NCBI GenBank assembly: GCA_031259845.1
Contig: JAIRKZ010000015.1
Span: 1-34,990 of the forward strand
DNA from: Tannerellaceae bacterium
GTDB lineage: Bacteria; Bacteroidota; Bacteroidia; Bacteroidales; Tannerellaceae
Direction: 5' to 3'
Length of the DNA: 34,990 bases
Positions 8,250-16,480 of this stretch are shown piece by piece. Position numbers and translations under genes: made by a program. The notes under the pieces are model-generated. The model had not been told where the DNA came from. It searched no databases and saw only the letters and a program-made list of their open reading frames with translations. Each line of letters starts with the position of its first letter. The stretch's first letter is position 1.

Positions 8250-9251
8250 TCATAATGTATCGTTTGCTATTTTGAGTTGCAGCCATTCCGCCGGTGTTTG
8301 GGATACTTTTTCTTTACCGGTAGGCTGAAATATTTTTTTCGTCATGGGCCGGAATTTCAGGCTTCCCTCCTTAAAACTTTTTATCCTTTGATTGGCTATT
8401 TGGCAGTAGGCTTCCTCTTTTTCTATACCGATTGCATTCCTGTTGTTTTTAATGGCCCCCAACACGGTAGAGCCAACTCCTGCAAAAGGGTCTGCTACCC
8501 AACTATTCTCATTGGTAAGGGCTAAAACGCAACGTTCTACAAGTTCTATGGGAAATTGGCAGGGATGCTCTGTCTTTTCAGGATGATTTGATTTGACATT
8601 GGGTATATCCCATAAGGCGCTGTCCCAATCCTGTTCAAGAATTTCCCAGATGTCACTCGGATTCTTCCCCAGTGGGTTTCCTGAAATCTGCCCTTTTTTT
8701 GGGCCCTTAAAATGTCTTTTACCCGGATATTTGGAAGGTACTCTTACATTGTCGAGATTAAAGATATAATCATCCGTTTTGCTGAACCATAAAATGGTTT
8801 CGTAACGGCCGCTGAAACGGTTACTTGCATGAAGTCCATGTCCGAAATGCCAGATAATCCGGTTTCGCAACTTCAGCCCATGCCGTTTAAAAATCTGATA
8901 ATAATAAATATCAAGTGGAAAAACCTCTCCCTTATCCACAAAGTTTCCTACTTGCCAGCAAAGATTTCCCTTGTCCGAAAGTGTTCTTATAAGTTCCGAG
9001 ATTATTTCTTCCTGCGTTTCAAGATATTTTTCGATACTCATCTTACTCTCGTATGATTTACCGACATTATACGGCGGAGAGGTTAAGACAAGGTCGAATT
9101 TATTGTTGTCCGTTCTTTTGAGTACCGACAAACAGTCTTCATTTTGTATTTCAATATGAAGTTCGGGACTAACGTATTCAAATAAAGTATCTTTTACTTG
9201 CATGTCAATTAAATTATGCGGTAAAGATACTGTTTTTTTTGTTTCCTTCAT
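8250..9251 (-). CDS. DNA methyltransferase of the R-M pair, probably N4-cytosine, beta class
   Basis: It would protect the host's sites from the neighbouring nuclease. Motif IV, TSPPYN (57-62), comes before motif I, DPFAGVGST (254-262), the beta-class order. TSPPY (rather than DPPY) is typical of N4-cytosine enzymes, which also fits BglII and BstYI systems. The ATG at 9251 (MKETKKTVSLPHNLID) gives 333 residues; an ATG at 9203 is also possible. The frame stays open to an ATG at 9455, but that extension does not look like methyltransferase. In another frame just upstream, the minus strand reads KENFIQDLQERAKNEG, perhaps the end of a lost small gene. The first 44 bp or so are duplicated at 13752-13795. 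The gene looks intact. Confidence 0.88.
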   Translation of the reverse strand: MKETKKTVSLPHNLIDMQVKDTLFEYVSPELHIEIQNEDCLSVLKRTDNNKFDLVLTSPPYNVGKSYESKMSIEKYLETQEEIISELIRTLSDKGNLCWQVGNFVDKGEVFPLDIYYYQIFKRHGLKLRNRIIWHFGHGLHASNRFSGRYETILWFSKTDDYIFNLDNVRVPSKYPGKRHFKGPKKGQISGNPLGKNPSDIWEILEQDWDSALWDIPNVKSNHPEKTEHPCQFPIELVERCVLALTNENSWVADPFAGVGSTVLGAIKNNRNAIGIEKEEAYCQIANQRIKSFKEGSLKFRPMTKKIFQPTGKEKVSQTPAEWLQLKIANDTL

Positions 9252-9254
9252 TTT
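9211..9254. repeat. 44-bp exact direct repeat, copy 1
   Basis: Identical base for base to 13752-13795, in the same orientation 4.5 kb away. This copy covers the first codons of the methyltransferase gene (minus strand MKETKKTVSLPHN) and a run of eight T. It marks a rearrangement or duplication of the R-M cassette edge. Confidence 0.95.
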
Positions 9255-9399
9255 TCGCCCGCTCCTGTAAATCCTGGATGAAATTTTCCTTCTGTCTAAA
9301 GAGCAGTATTTTTTCGGATTCCCTTTTATGACAGGAGGAGGGCGCAACGCCGACGGTATACATAGCGCAATCTCCGGATTAAAACAATCGCATACACCC

Positions 9400-9700
9400 T
9401 TAGGTGAATTAAACGGAGAGACATCCGTACGGGTACAAAAAAATAGCCGGAGCATTAGAAAAAGCCAATCTAAAACCCGTTGTGTACAATCACATTAAGA
9501 GCTGGCTTATCACCCATTATGCCGTTGCAGCGGGATTGTTTGCGGGAATCATGAAAGCAAAAGGCGGACAAAATTTTGCAGCAAATTCCTCTATTCTGAA
9601 GGAAACAATATCGCAGACGGGGAAAGATACAATGTTGAAGTTCCCATTCTTAAACAATTGTCGTTGCTTTTTTCATTCGGCTATGCTATAGAGTAAAATT
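9400..9700 (+). pseudogene. Gene fragment, possibly a ketopantoate-reductase-like protein
   Basis: One plus-strand frame reads coherently from about 9418: YKKIAGALEKANLKPVVYN, then HIKSWLITHYAVAAGLFAGI, and ends at a stop near 9691. The HIKSWLITHYA stretch resembles the helical domain of PanE/ApbA-family reductases, but this is recognition by eye only. There is no N-terminal nucleotide-binding domain (no GxGxxG) upstream, and the C-terminus quickly becomes unlike a protein. I take it as debris of a gene cut by rearrangement. Confidence 0.3.
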
Positions 9701-9779
9701 ATGAATAAAGATTATTGTGTAAAGTTATTTTAGTTATTACCCCCAAAACTGTAAACCTGTTCCAGGAAAAATAAACCAT

Positions 9780-9999
9780 TATTGGCTGTTGATGGTACGC
9801 GCCTGGTATTACCGAATCATCCGAGTGTAAAGGAAGAATTTGGCGAACGCGGTTTTGGGCCTCATGCGGACAGCTAACACTCTCTGGCTATTGGTTCGCT
9901 CCGGAGCATGTTCAGGTAGGGGATTTGCTTTTGCTGGACAGAGGTTATCCGCCATCTATGCTCATCCAATTAGATGAAAACCGTAAACATGCCTAACAG
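9780..9999 (+). mobile_element. IS4-family transposase remnant, internally deleted
   Basis: Two fragments in different frames are recognisable. The first (about 9782-9880) reads LAVDGTRLVLPNHPSVKEEF and then GERGFGPHADS, stop, HSLAIGS; a single codon change would remove the stop. The second (about 9900-9996) reads FAPEHVQVGDLLLLDRGYPP. These are the VDGT and LLDRGYP blocks holding the first two catalytic Asp residues of IS4-type DDE transposases. The part between them and the third catalytic Glu are missing. I see no terminal inverted repeats. It lies directly upstream of the TonB receptor fragment, which lacks its N-terminus. Confidence 0.75.
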
Positions 10000-10086
10000 A
10001 TAAATCGCACCAACGCCAACTAAACGGTATTGATTTGTTATTACTCCTGCAGAAAATGGCGACGTATGGCACAGGCAACTAATATA

Positions 10087-11590
10087 CACTCTCTGCTCCT
10101 ATCGGAACAGCAACAATAACAGCCTCGTCTATGGAGTATGAATTTCCCAAAGAGAAACTATCTTTAAAAAAAGGTGAAAATAAAATCATTGATTTTTATC
10201 CACTTAGAAATAAAACGGCTCTCAGTGAAATAACAGTAACTGGAAAAACAAAAGCACAGCAAGTACGCGAGACGCCTTATAATGTAACTGCAATTGACGC
10301 AACCAAACTTCATAATGCGACAACAGACATCAATCAGGTATTGAACAGGACTACAGGCATCAAAATCAGGGAGACCGGAGGAATGGGCTCGGGATTCTCG
10401 TTCTCGCTGAACGGATTCTCCGGCAATCAAGTCCGATTTTTTATTGATGGGATACCGATGGACAATCTGGGTTCATCCTTTCAGATAAATAATATTCCGG
10501 TAAACCTGGCTGAACGGATAGATGTTTATAAAGGCGTTGTGCCTATCAGCTTAGGAGCTGATATTTTAGGAGGAGCCATTAATATAATTACCAACCCGGG
10601 AAAAAAGAATTTTATCGATGCCTCCTATTCTTACGGACCATTTAACACTCATCGCACCTCTGTAAACACAAGTTACACAACCAGGCAAGGCGTTAATTTT
10701 CAACTTAGCGTATCGCAGAATTATTCCGACAATAACTATAAAGTAAATATCGAAGTGGCTGATCTTGTTACAGGCGAATACATCCCAATGAGGGTTAAAC
10801 GCTTTCACGACACTTATCACAACGAAACCGTTATAGCAAAGGCAGGTCTTGTCAATAAGCCTTTTGCAGATATTCTGCAGGCCGGCATCACATTGGGACA
10901 AAATATAAAAGACATACAAACCGGTAATAGAATGTACGAAGTGTACGGTATGCGAATGACGAAAGGAAATATCATAATGCCTTCTGTTCGTTATTCAAAA
11001 AACAACCTGTTTGTAGAAGGACTTGATTTCAATTTAAATGGAAACTGCAATCTGGGTGAAGAACAATCAATAGACACCGTTCCTCGCCAGTATAATTGGC
11101 TGGGAGACTATGTTGTCAACAACTCTTCTGATAGCAGGGGGGTGAAGCAGGTATTGCCACATTATATAATTATAAAAATAACAACGGCCTGTTAATCGCA
11201 AATTTTGATTTTCACAGACTGAAAAATCATACCATTAACTTCAACTACACCTACAATACCTTCAATCGAAAAGGAAAAGACCAACTAAATCCGGATTTGA
11301 TCAGCAATAATATGCCAAAGAAGAATATTAAAAATATTCTGGGACTTAGATATCAGTTCAACCCAAACGAGAGATGGCAAGCAATCGTTTTTATTAAAGA
11401 AATTCTGCAACATAGTACTGCCCCGATCATTCAGGATGACATTTATATTTTAAGGAAAAATGATATTAATAAAACCGGATATGGCTTTGCCGGAACATAT
11501 TGGCCTTTACTGGGATTGCAGATAAAACTATCGTACGAAAAATGTATGCGTCTGCCTGAAAACGAGGAGCTATTTGGTGATGAAGTAATC
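10087..11590 (+). pseudogene. TonB-dependent outer membrane receptor, truncated at both ends and frameshifted
   Basis: The first frame (ATG at 10131, open back to about 10080) begins inside a carboxypeptidase-regulatory-like domain (SAPIGTATITASS), followed by ALSEITVTGK and the plug: NQVLNRTTGIKIRETGGMGS, VRFFIDGIPMD and VYKGVVPISLGADILGGAIN. No signal peptide precedes it. A frameshift near 11160 ends this frame at 11195; the other frame continues the barrel (YNYKNNNGLLIANFDFHRL to LPENEELFGDE). The barrel then stops near 11590, where the sequence changes into the DUF4374 lipoprotein. The last part of the barrel is missing. In its intact form it would import iron chelates or similar ligands; the neighbours fit iron. 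Confidence 0.85.
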
Positions 11591-12636
11591 TGTTCACCAC
11601 AAATTCGGTAACCGAAGGTACGGCAGACCTGTCGCAAGCTACCGAGACCGATGCTTACTCGTTTATTACCCAAAACAATAAAATCTTTGCTGCGGTCTGG
11701 AGTTCGCAAGGGCCGGTCAGTCCTTATGGATTAGACGAAGATGGGAAAATTTCCGTCATAGGAAATAGAGTAAATGCCACAATCGCATCCATCTATGGAT
11801 TATTTGGCGACAATGAATGGATCGGAGGCGGATTCAGCAGCAAGACAAGCCCTCAGGCATCTTTATTCCGATTTGACGCTGTCAATCTGAAAATCGCATT
11901 AAGTAAAACAATTGACATGAGCATAGCTGCTCTGGAGGACGAATGGCCGGACAGGAACGGTGTATTTCAGGTCGATAATGACAAACTGTATATCCCTTAT
12001 GAGTTGTTTAAAACCGATGGAAGCGGTAGCACACAATTCCGTGATAGTTCATGGATCATGGTCGTATCATATCCGGAGTTGGAATACCGTCAAATAATCA
12101 GAGACGGAAGAAGTAGTTCTATCGGATGTTATTTCGGAATGCAAGGCATTCAGCAGGTTGACGATAAAGACATTTATACATGGTCAACGGCTATTAACTC
12201 AAAAAATCCTTCAGCTGTAATGAGAATCAAGCAAGGAAAAGATGAATTCGATACAAGCTATTTCTTCAATGTAGAAGAAAAAACCGGAGGATGGAAAATA
12301 AATCGTGCTGATTATATCAGCGGTTACAAATTCCTCGCCTCTTTCCATCAGAACAACGAGCAGGCAGCTCTCTGGCAAGGCCGAGCGAAACTTGCAATTG
12401 TCGATGTGAAAGAAGAATCGGTTACCTGGATAACAGGTGTTCCCGAACATACGGAGATGGCTTATAAACATAAAGTATATGTAGAAAAAGACAAAAAAAC
12501 AGTTCATTACGTTTTCAAGGACGATGATAACCAACTTTTTGTCTATAACATAGACGTAGCCTCGGCAACCGGCAAAAAAGGACTTGAGTTCGTAGGCATG
12601 TCCGATATCACAACCATCTCAAAACTATCATATTAA
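11587..12636 (+). pseudogene. DUF4374 lipoprotein lacking its N-terminus
   Basis: One frame is open from 11584 to the stop at 12636. It begins abruptly with NLFTTNSVTEGTADLSQATE, with no signal peptide or lipobox, because the start was deleted together with the end of the TonB receptor gene. The rest is the repetitive, beta-propeller-like body typical of DUF4374 proteins, which sit next to TonB receptors and PepSY or reductase genes in Bacteroidetes iron-uptake loci. The first in-frame ATG (11917) would make a 239-residue cytoplasmic remnant, probably without function. A strong terminator follows. Confidence 0.7.
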
Positions 12637-12652
12637 TAGTTTAAACAAAATC

Positions 12653-12694
12653 AAATAAATTAGGTGGTAATACAACGACCTCCTAATTTATTTT
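12653..12694 (+). terminator. Rho-independent terminator after the DUF4374 gene
   Basis: A 12-bp perfect inverted repeat (AAATAAATTAGG and CCTAATTTATTT) with further pairing GGT/ACC inside, ending in T-rich sequence. It lies 17 bp after the stop. Confidence 0.75.
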
Positions 12695-12782
12695 AAATTA
12701 TTGCTGCAGGAAATTCCAATAGTTCGTCATAAAAACAATCAAATGGCTGAAAAAGGAATATAGAACTAACAACAAAATCATC

Positions 12783-13619
12783 ATGGCAATATTACTATTT
12801 GACTTGCTTACTTTTTTAATGGACTATGTTCCATTGCTTACCTCCGTGGCGGTTGTCGCGGCGTTTTTCCTCCTTTTTTCGAAATCAATAGAAAAGCATA
12901 CAACAGCATATTACATTATTTTCGGCATTCCTTTTGTCCTGTCTTTGATTCAGTTCATCTTCGCACTAACGAAAATCACGACTTTCAGTTTCTACAAAAC
13001 TCCCATCGTGGGTAACATTATGGGCGTCAACGGACACATGGCAGTCTTCGGCTTTCCTTTGCTGATTGTCATCATGTATATTGGCGCACTCAATACAAAA
13101 AATACGGCCATACGCAAACTGATGAGCATACGCAAAGAAATGTCCATCATATCGGGATTTCCTGTACTGACACATGCTTTGGTGCGCGTCACATACACGT
13201 TTCCGCATGCGCTTAAATATTTCACGAATCATTCCGGCTATATTGCCGAAAACGACTGGATAAAAAACGATTTAGCCGCAGTATTGAGCAATTTCGGATA
13301 TGTTCTCGGCGTTGTGATGACGGCTCTTTTCCTTGTGCTGTGGGTGACATCGTTCGATTCCGTTCGCAGGAAAATGGGCGGACGGTCATGGAAGAAAGTG
13401 CAACGATGGTCGTATGCGCTCTATGCGATGTTATTCATCCATTCCATCACACTGCATTTGGGATGGCTCATCAATAGCGGTTTCAAAGACAGCGCTTATG
13501 CGACGAAAGAAATTATCGGCATCACATCTACTGTGCTGATTTTCCTTTCCTACCTGATTCTCCGTCTGCGGAAAGCAACTGATTTTTTTATTCATCATAA
13601 TTCTACTTTAACAGATTAA
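12783..13619 (+). CDS. Ferric reductase-like transmembrane protein
   Basis: The 278-residue membrane protein has about seven hydrophobic segments. Histidines suited to heme binding lie in membrane segments: H85 (NGHMAVFGF), H131 (LTHALVR), H142, H220 and H225 (IHSITLHLGW). The block SVRRKMGGRSWKKVQRWSYA before the last helices is typical of the ferric reductase-like/MsrQ/YedZ domain. It probably passes electrons across the inner membrane. There is no FAD/NAD domain, so a separate electron donor is implied. It follows the TonB/DUF4374 pair after a terminator, which suggests an iron-uptake locus, and it is the only intact member of that locus. Confidence 0.75.
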   Translation: MAILLFDLLTFLMDYVPLLTSVAVVAAFFLLFSKSIEKHTTAYYIIFGIPFVLSLIQFIFALTKITTFSFYKTPIVGNIMGVNGHMAVFGFPLLIVIMYIGALNTKNTAIRKLMSIRKEMSIISGFPVLTHALVRVTYTFPHALKYFTNHSGYIAENDWIKNDLAAVLSNFGYVLGVVMTALFLVLWVTSFDSVRRKMGGRSWKKVQRWSYALYAMLFIHSITLHLGWLINSGFKDSAYATKEIIGITSTVLIFLSYLILRLRKATDFFIHHNSTLTD

Positions 13620-13759
13620 AAAAAGATAATAAAAATCAACCGTTGTCTATACAACGGCTTACCGTTAATTAATATTAAATAGCAGTGTTTGTATGGAGAA
13701 GTTGCCTTTTTTTGCATCTTAACTGATACGTGATATTACTAATAAGGAATAAAATTATG
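13610..13759. repeat. About 150-bp imperfect direct repeat, copy 1
   Basis: It matches 16333-16480 along its whole length (roughly 80 percent by eye, with a near-identical core CCGTTAATTAATATTAAATAG). Copy 2 is the upstream region of the META lipoprotein gene and ends at its ATG. Here the same region ends at an orphan ATG (13757-13759) and joins the 44-bp methyltransferase repeat. It also includes a hairpin CCGTTGT-CTAT-ACAACGG that copy 2 lacks. Confidence 0.9.
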
Positions 13760-13795
13760 CGGTAAAGATACTGTTTTTTTTGTTTCCTTCATTTT
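13752..13795. repeat. 44-bp exact direct repeat, copy 2 (orphan methyltransferase start)
   Basis: Identical to 9211-9254. On the minus strand it gives ATG and the codons MKETKKTVSLPHN, followed by FIPY and a stop, so it is only the start of the methyltransferase gene. It lies 10 bp after the stop of the beta-propeller remnant on the same strand. Confidence 0.95.
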
Positions 13796-13805
13796 GGCAG
13801 GAACG

Positions 13806-14160
13806 CTATTTTATCAGCATAATCACCGGGTTGGATTCTTCGTTTAATGTGGCGGCTATTTCTTTGAGGCGGCCTTTGAGCTTTCCTTTCCCGTAATCTT
13901 CAATCAGATCGGCAGCTTGTAAAGACAGGCAGGCTGCTATTTCGGGATTTATGACAGGGATTGAGTTGTGGATATTTACGGGTCTTTTCCTCTTTGTCGT
14001 ACATTAAATGAGTTGACGGGAACCACTCTTTACTCACGTCAACTTCTTTCTTTACCGCATCCATGAAATAATAACGACCGGTAATAAAGACTTGGGAAAA
14101 GAGCTTCCGTAAACCAAGGAGGTAATTCCTTGAATTGTTCCGGGGGAAGACCGGTCAGCG
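13806..14160 (-). pseudogene. C-terminal remnant of a probable 6-bladed beta-propeller protein
   Basis: One minus-strand frame, too broken to appear as a long ORF, ends with the sequence INPEIAACLSLQAADLIEDY, then GKGKLKGRLKEIAATLNEES and NPVIMLIK, stop at 13806-13808. The ending DN/SNPVIMLIK after RLKEIA is how many Bacteroidales 6-bladed beta-propeller (BF3377-like) lipoproteins end. Farther upstream, other frames read GRYYFMDAVKKEVDVSKEWF and EQFKELPPWFTEALFPSLYY, which I cannot place firmly. At least two frameshifts separate these pieces. Product assignment is tentative. Confidence 0.45.
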
Positions 14161-14169
14161 AACGGAAGC

Positions 14170-15170
14170 CGGGCCGTTTTTACAATATGCTCCTATCTGG
14201 GCTTATTGGCTGACAGATTTTAAGGAATTAGCGTTTTCAGGTGACGGGCGTTTTATGCGAACAGGGTGGAATTGGAGGGCGATTTCGATTGTTTTCGTAA
14301 TCAAATGAGGCTTTATTGAGTGTTTGGCGAGAGGGTTTCAGCAAAACATGGCGGAGTCTTGAGGAAAAGATTATGATGCTTTTGCAAAAGCATTGTGATT
14401 TCTTTACAAAAACAGTACAATGGTTTGGTAAAGACATCACAATAAAAAATCGGAAGGCTCGAAAGCAACCGGAAAAATGGCTTTTAAAGGCTCGAAATGG
14501 AGCTAAAACAACTGTTTTTTCCCGCTGTTTTGTTGGGCAAACAGATAGCAAATGGCTGCTTTTTGCTTTGTTTTATACCTGTTCCGGATTGGTTGACGCA
14601 CATATAGTCAATACTTCCTTTCTTTTCATGTTATTTTGTCAAAAGGTAAGCGCCAAATACAGCGTGTTTTCAGGAGCAACCTCGGGTTGGAGTACAAATA
14701 AGCGAAACAAGGAGGGGTTAAAATATTAAAATGACAGAATGATAAAATAGCAAAATGATAGAAGCGTTGGTTTTAATGATCTTCTTTTTACCGCTTTCTT
14801 CTTCTGTTCTGAATATATTTGCCTGTTCTTTCTATCGCTCTTTTCAACCTCAAAAAGATAGGAGAACTACACAAAGATAACGCATTATTACTTTTTGATT
14901 CAACAAAATATTATTACCTTTATGACAGTAAAAAAACAACAGCCTCAAGGACTTGGGGCGAAAGCCCCTTCTACGGTGTTACGGACACAAAATTAGCCGG
15001 ATTTTCTCCTATTATTCCTACTCTTTTATTTTCAAATAGTTACAACTACCTTTTTTCTCCCTGAATCGCTGTATTAACTTAACTCAATAATAAATAATCT
15101 TAATTAATCTAAAGAACGTATATGAAATGCTTTGGATTGCCTACATTTACGCCGTAATTAAAAATTAGTA
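14170..15170. other. About 1 kb with no convincing gene; palindromic region inside
   Basis: The longest open frame (plus, 14316-14729, TTG start, MSVWREGFSKTWRSLEEK) and a smaller one (14819-15064, also TTG) have no domain, signal or family I recognise, and compositions that look non-coding. The stretch contains an 18-bp perfect palindrome (14376-14393), a 16-bp inverted repeat with one mismatch (14392-14407 and 14428-14443), a short direct repeat AAGGCTCGAAA, and a small AATGATA-type repetition near 14728-14762. Confidence 0.5.
14376..14443. repeat. Nested palindrome and inverted repeat
   Basis: ATGCTTTTGCAAAAGCAT (14376-14393) is a perfect 18-bp palindrome. It is followed directly by 16-bp arms at 14392-14407 (ATTGTGATTTCTTTAC) and 14428-14443 (GTAAAGACATCACAAT), complementary except at one position, with a 20-nt spacer. 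It could be a structured RNA element, a binding site, or the end of a dead mobile element. Confidence 0.8.
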
Positions 15171-15179
15171 TCGTTTTTT

Positions 15180-15728
15180 ATTAATAAAAAGTTTTTTGTA
15201 TCAGTTCTTACAGTTTCTCTTATTTTTACATCTTGTTCAAATAATAACGAAGACGTATTATCTCCTAAAAAAGAAATCATCTATGAGGTAAGTATTGCTT
15301 CTCCTATTGATGTTGAAAAACTTCTTTCGAGTTCAGAAGTAGAAGTAGAAGTACCTGTAAATATTGTTGCAATATCGTCAAAAGGTATTAAAACAAAAGC
15401 AGTAGTAGAAGAAATTATACCTGCAAATGCAGTATTGACACATAGAAGAGGAACTGCTCAATTATTTTTTTCTTCTTTCTATGGAGCAATGCTTACAGAT
15501 GTATATACATTATCTATTACGGTTAATTATGGTTATGGACAATGGGTAAGCGGACACAATGGCGTTGACACAGGATATGCGCCATCTGGTTCTGTTACAA
15601 ATAAATTGACACAGAAAGCGGTACAAAAAGTGATTAATTCAAGTAGTGGATCGTGGACTTTTAGCACATCAGCTTATTATCCATTATCCAACTATTTAGG
15701 CCAGGTAAGTTCTGCCTGTAAGAAATGA
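15180..15728 (+). CDS. Small lipoprotein of unknown function without a standard start codon
   Basis: The frame encodes a clear lipoprotein signal, NKKFFVSVLTVSLIFTSC, with lipobox FTSC, then a mature part rich in Val/Ser/Glu and a C-terminal half with TLSITVNYGYGQWVSGHNG and Tyr/Ser-rich sequence, ending SSACKK. The codon where Met is expected is ATT (15180-15182). There is no ATG, GTG or TTG between the upstream in-frame stop and the signal peptide; the next ATG (15489) would lose the signal, as would a TTG at 15435. Either ATT is used as a rare start, or an ATG mutated and the gene is silent. About 182 residues. Downstream is a strong terminator. Confidence 0.6.
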   Translation: MNKKFFVSVLTVSLIFTSCSNNNEDVLSPKKEIIYEVSIASPIDVEKLLSSSEVEVEVPVNIVAISSKGIKTKAVVEEIIPANAVLTHRRGTAQLFFSSFYGAMLTDVYTLSITVNYGYGQWVSGHNGVDTGYAPSGSVTNKLTQKAVQKVINSSSGSWTFSTSAYYPLSNYLGQVSSACKK

Positions 15729-15797
15729 TATCCTTGTCACTCTAGTCGTTTAAAATTGTATTATACTTGGATTGATGGAAATAAATAATTATTCAGG

Positions 15798-15846
15798 TCA
15801 CATAGTTGTTATTGAAAAATAACAGCTATGTGATTTTTGTTTTTTT
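15798..15846 (+). terminator. Strong Rho-independent terminator
   Basis: TCACATAGTTGTTATT, loop GAAA, AATAACAGCTATGTGA (one G-T pair), then TTTTTGTTTTTTT. It sits 70 bp after the lipoprotein stop and just before the next gene. Confidence 0.92.
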
Positions 15847-15851
15847 ATGTT

Positions 15852-16343
15852 ATGAATGCAGTAATAAAATTTAATTTGTTATTATTTTTGATGATATTGT
15901 TGCAATGTTGTCAAGATGAAAATGATGATGTAATAATAGAGGATCAATCTCAAAAAGATAACGTAAAAGTACGCTATGAAGTGTTTTATGACAGATCAGA
16001 CGTGTTTGATTTGTCAATTATATTTACAGATGGAAATTCATTCTATAATTTTGAGAAAGGCTATTATGATAATACAGATATGGTAAAATTCATTGATCGG
16101 ATAGATGGGACGTCTTGGAAATACGAAATGGAAGTAAACAGAGGCGCTGTTTTATTTGTTGGGGCTAGTGTGGTATCGAAGAAAGGATTGTCTGCAACAG
16201 GCCCTTCAACCATACAGTTGAGTATATATGTTGAAGATAAATTAGTTAAATATAATGAGGAATATATTCATGCAAGGTGTGAATATCTTTATGGCGTAAA
16301 GAAACAAATTGAAAAATATTATTTTTATTCGATAACAGATTGA
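15852..16343 (+). CDS. Hypothetical lipoprotein
   Basis: The 163-residue protein begins MNAVIKFNLLLFLMILLQCC, a lipoprotein-like signal with Cys at 19 or 20, followed by a very acidic stretch (QDENDDVIIEDQ) and then a beta-rich domain (VRYEVFYDRSDVFDLSIIFT, QLSIYVEDKLV). I do not recognise the family; small extracytoplasmic beta-sandwich lipoproteins look like this. I use the ATG at 15852, since the upstream frame extension (TTG at 15837) lies in the terminator T-run. AT-rich like its neighbours. Its stop is followed at once by the 150-bp repeat that precedes the META gene. Confidence 0.6.
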   Translation: MNAVIKFNLLLFLMILLQCCQDENDDVIIEDQSQKDNVKVRYEVFYDRSDVFDLSIIFTDGNSFYNFEKGYYDNTDMVKFIDRIDGTSWKYEMEVNRGAVLFVGASVVSKKGLSATGPSTIQLSIYVEDKLVKYNEEYIHARCEYLYGVKKQIEKYYFYSITD

Positions 16344-16480
16344 AAAAGAGAATAAAAACCAACCGTTGTTTATTAGCGATTTGCCGTTAATTAATATTAA
16401 ATAGTAATGTTTACATGAATAAGTTGCCTTCCTTTGTGTCTTAACAGACACGTGATATTGCTAAATGAAATAAAATTATG
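16333..16480. repeat. About 150-bp imperfect direct repeat, copy 2 (leader of the META gene)
   Basis: The counterpart of 13610-13759. It spans the region between the lipoprotein stop and the META ATG and so should hold that gene's promoter. A candidate -7 box is TTCCTTTG (7 of 8 to TAnnTTTG) near 16428-16435. The other copy has TTTTTTTG there. Confidence 0.88.

Noticed and set aside
9252-9455. 68-residue N-terminal extension of the methyltransferase
   Set aside because: The sequence does not resemble methyltransferases, and the 44-bp repeat, which is shared with the orphan copy, ends just upstream of the ATG at 9251.
14316-14729. 137-residue plus-strand ORF as a gene
   Set aside because: TTG start, no recognisable domain, and it runs across a palindrome and inverted repeats. 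Described as part of a gene-free region instead.
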